Source: an uncultured Clostridia bacterium (GTDB lineage: Bacteria > Bacillota > Clostridia > Oscillospirales > Ruminococcaceae). From it: a stretch of DNA of 64,000 nt. Location: positions 21,670 to 85,669 of the forward strand of contig CANRFM010000010.1 of NCBI GenBank assembly GCA_947629905.1. Direction: 5' to 3'. The notes below the pieces were generated by a model, which had not been told where the DNA came from, ran no database searches, and saw only the letters and a list, made by a program, of their open reading frames with translations. The position numbers and the translations under genes are program-made. Positions 35,983 to 43,298 of the stretch are shown here, piece after piece. Each line of letters begins with the position of its first letter. Positions within the stretch are counted from its first letter, which is position 1.

Positions 35983-36596
35983 TCCAGAATCACCAGCTTG
36001 CTATGGATAAGCTCCTTGATGCGGCAGAGACTCTGCCGCATATTCTTTTACACGTGTGCTGTGCGCCCTGCTCCAGTGCTGTGCTCGAGCGCATCAGCGC
36101 AAGGGCAAGGCTGACACTGTTCTTCTACAACCCAAATATTTTACCGGAAACAGAATACGATTTCCGCCTTGCCGAGCTGAAACGGCTGCTGACCCAAATG
36201 CCGCTGCCGGGGGAAATTTCCCTGATCGAGGGGAACTATGAGCCGGAACGCTTTCTGGCATTTGCCGAAGCATTGGCAGACGAACCGGAACGGGGGCTGC
36301 GCTGTCAGAAGTGCATCCGCCTGCGCCTTTCGGAAGCGGCAGCCAAGGCACGGGAGACGGGGGCAGACTATTTCGCCACGACCCTCACCGTCAGCCCGCA
36401 TAAAGATGCCGCTTTCATCAATGCGGCAGGCTACGAGATCGCAGAACAGACCGGGATGGCATGGCTGCCGTCCGACTTCAAGAAAAAGGACGGCTACAAG
36501 CGTTCAGTCGCCCTGTCCGCAGAATACTGCCTGTACCGGCAGAACTACTGCGGCTGTCCGTTCAGCCGTCAGAATTCCCGTCACCCCGACCAGTAA
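35979..36596 (+). CDS. queH: Epoxyqueuosine reductase QueH
   Basis: Performs the last step of queuosine synthesis at tRNA position 34, reducing epoxyqueuosine with an iron-sulfur cluster. The 205-residue protein shows the paired-cysteine motif HVCCAPCSS, FYNPNILPETEY, GLRCQKCIRLRL, TTLTVSPHKD, and the C-terminal RQNYCGCPFS. These Cys pairs bind the cluster and an additional metal in characterised QueH. The start overlaps the amidase stop. A cysteine desulfurase just downstream could supply sulfur for the cluster, though that is inference from position. Confidence 0.93.
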   Translation: MIQNHQLAMDKLLDAAETLPHILLHVCCAPCSSAVLERISARARLTLFFYNPNILPETEYDFRLAELKRLLTQMPLPGEISLIEGNYEPERFLAFAEALADEPERGLRCQKCIRLRLSEAAAKARETGADYFATTLTVSPHKDAAFINAAGYEIAEQTGMAWLPSDFKKKDGYKRSVALSAEYCLYRQNYCGCPFSRQNSRHPDQ

Positions 36597-36638
36597 AACC
36601 GCATAGGCTGTAGTATTACCATATGAAGGGGTGATACT

Positions 36639-36860
36639 ATGCTTTGTAAAGCGGTTTTGCCGTCGGAGACCTATGCGTACAAGGCGCAGCGGGTGCTGGC
36701 TGCAAACGGCTATCCAAGTGAAATCATCCGCAGCACCGGACAAAAAGAGGGCTGCGGCTTCGGCTTGCGTATCGCAGGCAATTGTGAACAGATACACGCC
36801 CTGCTCATCCGGGAGGGCATCCCCGTGCAGCTTGTCAGAAAAGAGCGTGGGGATGGATGA
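36639..36860 (+). CDS. DUF3343 protein (putative Se/S carrier-like)
   Basis: A 73-residue protein with the pattern PSETYAYKAQRVLAANG followed by a Cys-containing segment EGCGFGLRIAG, matching the DUF3343 family of small Firmicute proteins. Members are typically encoded next to a cysteine desulfurase/SufS-like gene and are labelled putative sulfur or selenium carriers, without direct proof. Here the stop overlaps the desulfurase start (ATGA), supporting a functional pair. Confidence 0.82.
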   Translation: MLCKAVLPSETYAYKAQRVLAANGYPSEIIRSTGQKEGCGFGLRIAGNCEQIHALLIREGIPVQLVRKERGDG

Positions 36861-37999
36861 TGGTCAATTTTGACAACGCTGCCACGACGTTCCCCAAACC
36901 GCCGGAAGTGCGGCTTGCCGTGGAAAAGGCACTCGTGCGCTGCGGCAGTGCCGGCAGAGGCGGACATCCCCTTGCCGCACGCAGCTCGGAACTGGTGTAT
37001 GCGGCACGGGAAGAGGCGGCTTCTTTTTTCGGGGCAGAGCCGGAACAGGTGGTCTTCACATCCAACTGCACCCACGCCCTTAATATTGCCATTCAGGGGC
37101 TTGCCAAGGGCGGCGGACACGTCATCATCAGCCGCATCGAGCATAATTCCGTGCTGCGCCCCGTCTATGCACAGGCAAAAGCCGGAAAGCTCCGCTACAG
37201 CATTGCGGATGTGTACCCGTCCCCTGCGGATACCCTTGCGAGTTTTGCACGGCTGATCCGCCCCGATACACGGGCGATCATCTGCACCCTTGCCGGCAAT
37301 GTCACCGGGCAGATTTTGCCGTGGAAAGAAATTGCTGCCCTCTGCCGGGAAAAGGGGCTGTGCTTCGTGGCAGACGGGGCACAGGCTTGCGGGGTGCTGC
37401 CGGTGAAAGTAACGGACGGCATCAATATCCTCTGCACTGCCGGACACAAAGGACTGTACGGCATCACGGGAACGGGGCTGCTGCTTTCAGACGGGAAATT
37501 TGACATTCCGCCGCTGATGCAGGGCGGTTCGGGCAGTCTGTCCAACCTGCCGGAAATGCCGCCATTTTTGCCTGATGCTCTGGAAAGCGGCACGGTGAAT
37601 GTCATCGGGGCTGCTTCCCTCCGGGCAGGTATCCGCTTCGTGAAAAGCAAGGGAACAGACAACATTTTCCGCCATGAGACCGCCCTCTGCGAACGGCTGA
37701 TCCAGCGGCTGCAAAAGCTGCCCGCTGTTAAGATCTACCGGGAGGCAGGTGCTTCGTATGCGCCCATCGTTGCGTTCAATATCGGGGCACGCCCCTCGGA
37801 AGAAATCGCCGCAAAGCTTGCGGAAAAGGGCTTCTGTCTGCGGGCAGGGCTGCACTGTGCGCCGCTGACACATCAGGCACTCGGCACAAAGTCCGGGGCA
37901 GTACGGTTTTCACCGTCTGTCTTTTCCCATATGCAGGACACGGAACGTCTGGCGGATGCTATACGGGAATTATGTGAAAAGGAAAAGGAAATTTTGTGA
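36857..37999 (+). CDS. Cysteine desulfurase-like aminotransferase class V
   Basis: A 380-residue PLP enzyme. Visible are NFDNAATTFPKP at the N-terminus, the cofactor-binding SRIEHNSVLRPV, VADGAQACG, the PLP lysine in LCTAGHKGLYGITG, and a candidate persulfide-forming Cys in GLHCAPLTHQALG. It belongs to the SufS/CsdB-like branch found with DUF3343 in Clostridia; it would mobilise sulfur from cysteine. The acceptor could be the DUF3343 protein or iron-sulfur enzymes such as QueH. No SUF scaffold genes are adjacent. It ends the operon that starts at the amidase. Confidence 0.85.
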   Translation: MMVNFDNAATTFPKPPEVRLAVEKALVRCGSAGRGGHPLAARSSELVYAAREEAASFFGAEPEQVVFTSNCTHALNIAIQGLAKGGGHVIISRIEHNSVLRPVYAQAKAGKLRYSIADVYPSPADTLASFARLIRPDTRAIICTLAGNVTGQILPWKEIAALCREKGLCFVADGAQACGVLPVKVTDGINILCTAGHKGLYGITGTGLLLSDGKFDIPPLMQGGSGSLSNLPEMPPFLPDALESGTVNVIGAASLRAGIRFVKSKGTDNIFRHETALCERLIQRLQKLPAVKIYREAGASYAPIVAFNIGARPSEEIAAKLAEKGFCLRAGLHCAPLTHQALGTKSGAVRFSPSVFSHMQDTERLADAIRELCEKEKEIL

Positions 38000-38036
38000 A
38001 ATGTGAAATTTTTTAGTCATATTTTCAGAAAGACAC

Positions 38037-38065
38037 TTGCAAAACCGGACAAATCGTGTTATAAT
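38037..38065 (+). promoter_or_regulatory. Promoter of the cdaA-cdaR operon
   Basis: TTGCAA (38037-38042), 17-base spacer, TATAAT (38060-38065). It is 264 bases from the cdaA start because of the inserted repeat at 38112-38310. Confidence 0.78.
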
Positions 38066-38077
38066 AAAATAGGATAT

Positions 38078-38101
38078 GTCCTCCGGGCTGTCCCGGAGGA
38101 C
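38078..38101 (+). promoter_or_regulatory. Strong 5'-UTR hairpin of the cdaA transcript
   Basis: Perfect 10-base stem GTCCTCCGGG / CCCGGAGGAC with a CTGT tetraloop, beginning a few bases after the expected transcription start. No T-run follows, so it is more likely an RNA-stability element than a terminator. Confidence 0.6.
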
Positions 38102-38111
38102 AAAGCACATA

Positions 38112-38310
38112 AGGCAGCACCGCACAAAGACCGCCTAACGGCTTTGTACGGCATCTGCGGCGACCGAAGGGAGTGCCCTTGGGTACATATTTTCCGTCAT
38201 CTTGCACATAAACTCCTTGAAATACACAAAGTATTCCTGCGTCGTTTCTGCACAAGCTGACGAAAAATCTGACGGCGCATCTGCCGCACAATCTTTGTGC
38301 GGTGCTGCCT
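38112..38310. mobile_element. MITE-like element with perfect 19-bp terminal inverted repeats
   Basis: AGGCAGCACCGCACAAAGA (38112-38130) is repeated exactly in inverted form at 38292-38310, enclosing a 199-base element without a credible gene. It sits in the cdaA leader, ending just before the AAAGGA ribosome binding site. No target-site duplication is obvious. It accounts for most of the 329-base gap. Confidence 0.75.
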
Positions 38311-38328
38311 AAGAAAGGACGTGAACCG

Positions 38329-39222
38329 ATGCATTTTCCTTCTCTGCACGATATGTGGGAAACTGTTTTCAGCGTATTGCAGACAATGACAGTCGTGGAT
38401 GTTCTGGACATTATCCTATTGTCCTATGTCATCTATTATTTCAGCAAGCTGATACGGGAGACGAGAGCCGGACAGCTTCTTAAGGGCATCGCTTTTCTGG
38501 TCATTGTCTATGTGCTTAGCAAATTTGCCCAGCTGAAAGCAATTCCCTTTATTCTGGAACAGCTGTTTAATATCGGTCTGCTGGCGATCCTGATCGTCTT
38601 TCAGCCGGAAGTGCGGCGTACCGTGGAAAAGCTCGGTCACTCGCAGTTTGGTCTGAAAGCACTGGGGCTGGTCGGTTCGAGTGATGAAGTGGCTGCCCGG
38701 TGGGCATATGCCATCGAGGAGATCTGTGATGCCTGTGTAGAGCTGAGTTCTACCTGTACGGGTGCGCTCATCGTCATTGAACAGCAGACGCACCTCGGCG
38801 AACAGATCGAAAACGGCACGATTTTGAACGCCTCCCCCAGCAAGGAACTGTTCGGGAACATCTTCTACCCGAAAACGCCCCTGCACGATGGTGCGGTCAT
38901 CATGCGGGACGGCATGATACTTGCGGCTGCCTGCTTCCTGCCTAAACCGCAGAAAGAGGAGCTGATCAACAAAAAACTCGGCTCCCGTCACCGTGCTGCC
39001 ATCGGCATGAGTGAAAATTCGGATGCCATTGTCATTGTCGTTTCAGAGGAAACAGGGCAGATCTCTGTGGCGGAGAACGGTTCGATCACCCGGAATTTTA
39101 CCCGTGAGAACCTGCATCACCTGCTGACCGAACGGCTGCTGCCTGCGCCGTCAGAGAACAAGCTCCGTCTGCCCCGGCACCGTGGAAAGGAGAAGCGTAA
39201 CAAGGATGAAAAATCTGCATGA
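38329..39222 (+). CDS. cdaA: Diadenylate cyclase CdaA
   Basis: Makes cyclic-di-AMP from two ATP; the messenger controls potassium and osmolyte uptake and cell-wall balance. The 297-residue protein has three N-terminal membrane helices (for example VVDVLDIILLSYVIYYF) and a cytoplasmic DAC domain with the two signatures LHDGAVIMRDG (DGA) and LGSRHRAAIGMSE (RHR). The start at 38329 is preferred over the track's 38302 since AAAGGA lies 9 bases upstream; the earlier ATG is inside the inverted repeat. It overlaps cdaR, its usual partner. Confidence 0.95.
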   Translation: MHFPSLHDMWETVFSVLQTMTVVDVLDIILLSYVIYYFSKLIRETRAGQLLKGIAFLVIVYVLSKFAQLKAIPFILEQLFNIGLLAILIVFQPEVRRTVEKLGHSQFGLKALGLVGSSDEVAARWAYAIEEICDACVELSSTCTGALIVIEQQTHLGEQIENGTILNASPSKELFGNIFYPKTPLHDGAVIMRDGMILAAACFLPKPQKEELINKKLGSRHRAAIGMSENSDAIVIVVSEETGQISVAENGSITRNFTRENLHHLLTERLLPAPSENKLRLPRHRGKEKRNKDEKSA

Positions 39223-40543
39223 ACTGCGCAGCTCTGTGGTTGCGCTGCTGAACCGGAAACCTGCTACCATTCTTTTTTCGGTGTTCTTTGCCATTATCAT
39301 CTGGTTTGCGATCGTTGTGAACGTCTATCCGAGTACGCCTGTGAGCTTTTATCAGGTGCCGCTCGAAATTGATCTGACCGGAACGGCTGCGGAACAGAAC
39401 GGGCTGAGTCTTGTCTCCTGCGATGTGGAAACCGTTAATGTGGAGCTGACCGGAAACCGTTCCCAGATCGGTATCCTGACAGCGGAGGATCTGACCGCCA
39501 CGGCAGACCTTGGCACGATCAATGCGGCAGGGGAATACCCGGTGAGCCTGACCGTCAAGGCGAGCAACGGCATTTCGTTTCAGGTGGATTCCATTACACC
39601 GGCAACTGCGACTGTGCAGCTCGATAAGATCGAGACCCGGAGCTATCCGGTCGAGCCGTCTTTTCCGGGCGTGGTGGTGACTGCCGGACACGCCCTGAAC
39701 CGGGATGAAGTCGTATGCGAACCGTCTGAGATCGAGATCACAGGTCCTGCGGCACAGCTCGACGAGATCAGCAAGGTGGAGGTCTATTCGGACAAGCGGC
39801 AGGAGATCGACAGCGCCTATCTGCTGTACACCAGCGATGTCCGGCTGTATTCCAAAAGCGGCGCACTGATCGATGATGAGGCGCTGGAGATCCCGAAGGT
39901 CGATTTTCAGATCAATCTGCCTGTACTCACACAGCGGGAATTGCAGCTTACCTACGGGGTGACAGGCGCACCGCAGGATTTCGATCTGTCGTGGCTTCAG
40001 GAACGGCTGCAGCTCTCGGAAGATACCATTACCATGGCTGCCCAGAACAGTACAGCTTTTACGGATGTGGACACGTGGAATGCCGGCTTTGTGCGGCTGA
40101 GTGATATTGATCTCGACTACACCGGCACGCTGACACTTGCCGAGGAAGAGGGCTACATCAACGAAAGCGGCATTCAGGAAGTCACGCTGTCCCTTGACAG
40201 TGAAGGGCTGGATAAACGGACTTTCCGGGTGACGAGTGATAATATTTCGATCGTCAATGCGCCTACGACATACGATTTCAGGCTTGTGACAAAGCAGCTT
40301 GAGGTTACAGTCATCGGCGAGGCATCACAGTTAGAGGAATTGCAGGCAGAGGATATTATCATCACGGTCAATCTGATGAATTATGCCAATGCTGATCAGA
40401 GTGCTTCTTTCCCGTGGTCACCGTCCATTTCGTTCCACCAGAAAAATCACCTCTGGGCGGTCGGGTCATACAGCATCTCCCTCGAACGGTCAGAACCGGA
40501 GACCACGCCGGAAAGCAGCAGTACAGACAGTGAAAACGGCTGA
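39206..40543 (+). CDS. cdaR: CdaR, YbbR-domain regulator of CdaA
   Basis: A 445-residue membrane-anchored protein. One helix (about residues 20-40, ATILFSVFFAIIIWFAIVV) is followed by several extracytoplasmic YbbR repeats of about 80 residues, each with patterns such as VNVELTGNRSQI and CEPSEIEITGPAAQL. CdaR binds CdaA at the membrane and modulates cyclic-di-AMP synthesis. The start is the ATG at 39206 inside the end of cdaA, with AAAGGAG upstream; the track's GTG at 39182 is less well placed. The glmM gene that often follows this pair is absent. Confidence 0.9.
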   Translation: MKNLHELRSSVVALLNRKPATILFSVFFAIIIWFAIVVNVYPSTPVSFYQVPLEIDLTGTAAEQNGLSLVSCDVETVNVELTGNRSQIGILTAEDLTATADLGTINAAGEYPVSLTVKASNGISFQVDSITPATATVQLDKIETRSYPVEPSFPGVVVTAGHALNRDEVVCEPSEIEITGPAAQLDEISKVEVYSDKRQEIDSAYLLYTSDVRLYSKSGALIDDEALEIPKVDFQINLPVLTQRELQLTYGVTGAPQDFDLSWLQERLQLSEDTITMAAQNSTAFTDVDTWNAGFVRLSDIDLDYTGTLTLAEEEGYINESGIQEVTLSLDSEGLDKRTFRVTSDNISIVNAPTTYDFRLVTKQLEVTVIGEASQLEELQAEDIIITVNLMNYANADQSASFPWSPSISFHQKNHLWAVGSYSISLERSEPETTPESSSTDSENG

Positions 40544-40606
40544 AAGCCGTAGAAAATTGCTGCTTGCTTCAGGCTTGAAAATGATGTGCTGAAACAGTAG
40601 CCTGTC

Positions 40607-40637
40607 AAAAAAGTCCAGCCGAACGCTGGACTTTTTC
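40607..40637. terminator. Bidirectional terminator between cdaR and the metal ATPase
   Basis: Stem AAGTCCAGC / GCTGGACTT with T-runs on both strands (AAAAAA before, TTTTT after). Confidence 0.88.
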
Positions 40638-40718
40638 ATATATAAGTGGGATGATAGAGAATGAATTGCCCCCAAAAAGTTAGATAAGTTTTTTGGAAAG
40701 TACAGATATTCAGCCGTT

Positions 40719-42881
40719 TTATGCGGTTTGCCCGCTTTGTGGTTTTTTACGGTAATACGCATAAATGCGCCACAGCACGAACAGCACGCACAGAATTGTC
40801 ACGCCCGTATCCGCAAAGACCGATACCCACATATTGGCAAACCCCAAGAATCCGGCAAGCATGATGCCAAACTTGACAGCCAGTGCAAACACGATACAGA
40901 ACATCGCTGTCCGGTTCACACGTTCTGCCATTTGTACGGCGAACAGGATCGACTGCGGGTCAGAGCCAAGCAGAACCATATCTGCCGCTTCCATGGCAGC
41001 ATCCGCACCGCTGCCCATAGCTGCCCCGACATCCGCCCCCGAAAGTACCGGCGCATCATTGATGCCGTCCCCCACGAACAGCACAGCACCGTGTTCCTGC
41101 CGGATCTGTTCCATGTGCTTTGGCTTTTCGTCCGGCAGCAGTCCGGCGTGTACTTCCGCAATACCAAGCGTTTTTGCAACGGTCTTTGTGTGGGCAGGGC
41201 TGTCGCCTGTCAGCAGCACCGTGTAAAGTCCACGCTGCGCCAGTGCCTGTACGGTTTCGGCGGCATGGGGTTTCAGGGTGTCAGATAGGAGCAGCTTGCC
41301 GGCATAGCTGCCGTCCACTGCAACATACACACAAGTACCCTCTGCCCCCGGGACAGTAACACCCTCGTCCATCATCAGCCTGTCATTGCCGCACGCAATG
41401 CGCTTGCCGTCCACCGTGCCGATGATGCCCTTTCCGGCGATCTCCTGAATGGATTCCGCCTCCGGAATGACGATGCCCTGCGCCTGTGCCTGCTTCACGA
41501 TACAGCCTGCGATCGGGTGGGTGGAGAACGCTTCACACGCTGCCGCAAGGCGCAGTACTTCGCTGCCGCCTTCGGATTCTGTCACGGAAAAGCTGCCCTT
41601 TGTGAGGGTTCCGGTCTTATCCATGACCACTGCTTTGACTTTGGCAAGGGCTTCAAGCGAGATGCCGTCCTTGAATAAAATGCCCTTCGAGGCAGCTGCC
41701 CCGATGCCGGAGAAAAATGCCAGCGGCACACTCAGTACCAGCGCACACGGACAGCTGATCATCAGGAAATTCAGCGCCGTGTAGATCCAGTGTCCCCAGT
41801 CCCCCCCGAACAGCGGCGGAACAAGGGCAGTCACGATGGCAATGCCCACCACAACGGGCGTGTAGACCCTTGCAAAGCGGGTGATGAAGCGGTCGATCTT
41901 CGGCTTGCCGGCGGCAGCATTTTCCACGCTGTCTAAGATGCGCTGCACCATGGAATCTCCAAGGGCTGCCGTGGTCTCCACCTCAAGCACGCCTGAAAGA
42001 TTCACGCAGCCGGACATGACGCTGTCGCCTGTCTGCACTGCCACGGGGAGCGACTCGCCCGTCATTGCTGCGGTGTCAAGCGTACTCTGCCCTTTCCGGA
42101 TAATGCCGTCTAAGGGTATCCTGTCCCCCACACGAACCAACAGCAGCGAACCCGGCTTGACCTCTCCGGCGGGAACTGTTTCGGGCTTGCCGTCCACAAG
42201 AAGCTGCACTGTTTCCGGGCGCATATCGACGGCTTCTGTGACAGATTTCCGGCTGCGCTCCACGGCAAGGTGTTCAAACAGCTCACCGATGCGGAAAAAC
42301 AGCATGACACCTGCGGCTTCCTCAAAGCAGCCGATGCAGAGTGCGCCGACCGTGGAAACGCTCATCAGCAGGTTCTCGTCAAAGAACTGCCCCTTGCCGA
42401 TGCTTTTGACACAATCGACCAGTACTTCATAGCCAAGCACCAGATAGGCAAGCACCAGAACCGCCTGCGGCAGGTACGGCACATTTCCCGCAAACAGGAG
42501 CAATGCGATCCCGATCGCAAACAGCACAATACCAAAAACCAAGGAATACACCTCGCTTTTGCCGTGTGCTTCATGTTCATGGCTGTGGGTGTGCTCGTGG
42601 GTATGTTCGCAGGTACAGTGTTCTCCGTGGTGATGTTCGTGGTCATGGGTATGGGCGGTTTCCTGCCCTTTTTTGCGGAAGATCACACCGTCTTCGATGC
42701 TGTCAGCGGCTGCCTGTATCTGTTCGAGCAGGTGTTCTTCCGCTGCGGCGGTCACGAATAATTTCCCGGTCGGCAGGGAAAGGGATGCTTCCTGTACGCC
42801 CTCTATTTTCTGGATGGCTGCTTCGATTTTGGCAGCGCAGTGCGGACAATCAAGATTTTCTATGGTATAGGTCAGTTTCAT
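40719..42881 (-). CDS. Heavy-metal-transporting P1B-type ATPase (Zn/Cd/Pb type)
   Basis: A 720-residue metal exporter. The N-terminal HMA domain holds the metal motif NLDCPHCAAKIE, followed by a His-rich stretch (HDHEHHHGEHCTCEH and more) that may bind zinc. Membrane helices follow with the CPC transport motif ISCPCALVLS, the phosphorylation site VMDKTGTLTKG, TGDSPAHTKTVA, and the hinge VGDGINDAPVL. CPC plus the His-rich stretch points to zinc, cadmium or lead rather than copper. The start at 42881 follows AAAGGAGG. A dyad matching the ArsR/SmtB class lies in its promoter; no such regulator gene is in the window. Confidence 0.93.
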   Translation of the reverse strand: MKLTYTIENLDCPHCAAKIEAAIQKIEGVQEASLSLPTGKLFVTAAAEEHLLEQIQAAADSIEDGVIFRKKGQETAHTHDHEHHHGEHCTCEHTHEHTHSHEHEAHGKSEVYSLVFGIVLFAIGIALLLFAGNVPYLPQAVLVLAYLVLGYEVLVDCVKSIGKGQFFDENLLMSVSTVGALCIGCFEEAAGVMLFFRIGELFEHLAVERSRKSVTEAVDMRPETVQLLVDGKPETVPAGEVKPGSLLLVRVGDRIPLDGIIRKGQSTLDTAAMTGESLPVAVQTGDSVMSGCVNLSGVLEVETTAALGDSMVQRILDSVENAAAGKPKIDRFITRFARVYTPVVVGIAIVTALVPPLFGGDWGHWIYTALNFLMISCPCALVLSVPLAFFSGIGAAASKGILFKDGISLEALAKVKAVVMDKTGTLTKGSFSVTESEGGSEVLRLAAACEAFSTHPIAGCIVKQAQAQGIVIPEAESIQEIAGKGIIGTVDGKRIACGNDRLMMDEGVTVPGAEGTCVYVAVDGSYAGKLLLSDTLKPHAAETVQALAQRGLYTVLLTGDSPAHTKTVAKTLGIAEVHAGLLPDEKPKHMEQIRQEHGAVLFVGDGINDAPVLSGADVGAAMGSGADAAMEAADMVLLGSDPQSILFAVQMAERVNRTAMFCIVFALAVKFGIMLAGFLGFANMWVSVFADTGVTILCVLFVLWRIYAYYRKKPQSGQTA

Positions 42882-42900
42882 GGGAACGCCTCCTTTACAT

Positions 42901-42928
42901 ATTTGAACATTTGAGCGAATGTTCAAAT
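42901..42928. promoter_or_regulatory. ArsR/SmtB-family-like operator of the metal ATPase
   Basis: ATTTGAACATTTGAGCGAATGTTCAAAT is an inverted repeat just downstream of the -10. It contains TGAGCGAATGTTCA, close to published zinc-sensor (CzrA-type) operators of the TGA-N8-TCA kind. Binding here would block transcription until metal is bound. Confidence 0.65.
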
Positions 42929-42930
42929 GT

Positions 42931-42959
42931 ATTATACCATACTTTGCTCTGTTTGTCAA
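42931..42959 (-). promoter_or_regulatory. Promoter of the metal ATPase gene
   Basis: On the minus strand, TTGACA (42954-42959), 17-base spacer, TATAAT (42931-42936) with extended TGG. Confidence 0.88.
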
Positions 42960-43015
42960 GGGGGTTGATTCGAAAAATATATATTTCCCTGAAAGTCAAT
43001 TAAAATGAAAGCAGC

Positions 43016-43180
43016 ATCCGGGCAAGCCGATTTGAATTACACTATCATCCGAGCAAGCAGATTTGAATTATACTATCATCCGAGCAAGCCGACCTTTGCG
43101 CCGTAGGCGCATTGGGAGGCAAATCGGAGCCGGCAGCCTGCCGGTGGGAGGCAAAACGGAGGCGGCAGCTTGCCGAAAGC
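43016..43180. repeat. Dispersed palindromic repeat, locus B, with 31-bp tandem units
   Basis: Two 31-base units (43016-43046, 43047-43077) starting ATCCG-GCAAGC and a third partial one lead into the shared core AAGCCGACCTTTGCGCC-GTA-GGCGCATTGGGAGGCAAAT. A further hairpin CCGGCAG-CC-TGCCGG and GGAGGCGGCAGCTTGCCG follow. This fills the 396-base gap together with the divergent promoters. Confidence 0.82.
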
Positions 43181-43182
43181 AC

Positions 43183-43212
43183 TTGACAGAAGGGGGCAGA
43201 TACTGGTATAAT
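43183..43212 (+). promoter_or_regulatory. Promoter of the eight-gene sugar-transport operon
   Basis: TTGACA (43183-43188), 18-base spacer, TATAAT (43207-43212) with extended TGG. It directly follows repeat locus B. Confidence 0.82.
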
Positions 43213-43298
43213 GATTATATAGGTATCGGAGAGAAAACTGCTGCCATTTACAGCGGTCGGGAAGGGAGGAGATCATTCTGAAACGGAAGAACAGGCGG

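Noticed and set aside
38025-38411. 128-codon minus-strand ORF across the cdaA leader
   Set aside because: It crosses the cdaA promoter and the whole MITE-like element; the apparent protein is repeat translation.
43063-43281. 72-codon ORF with RPLRRRRIGRQI shared with the ORF at 54927-55190
   Set aside because: The shared peptide is just translation of the palindromic repeat core; it overlaps a promoter and has no ribosome binding site. It was useful only for spotting the repeat family.
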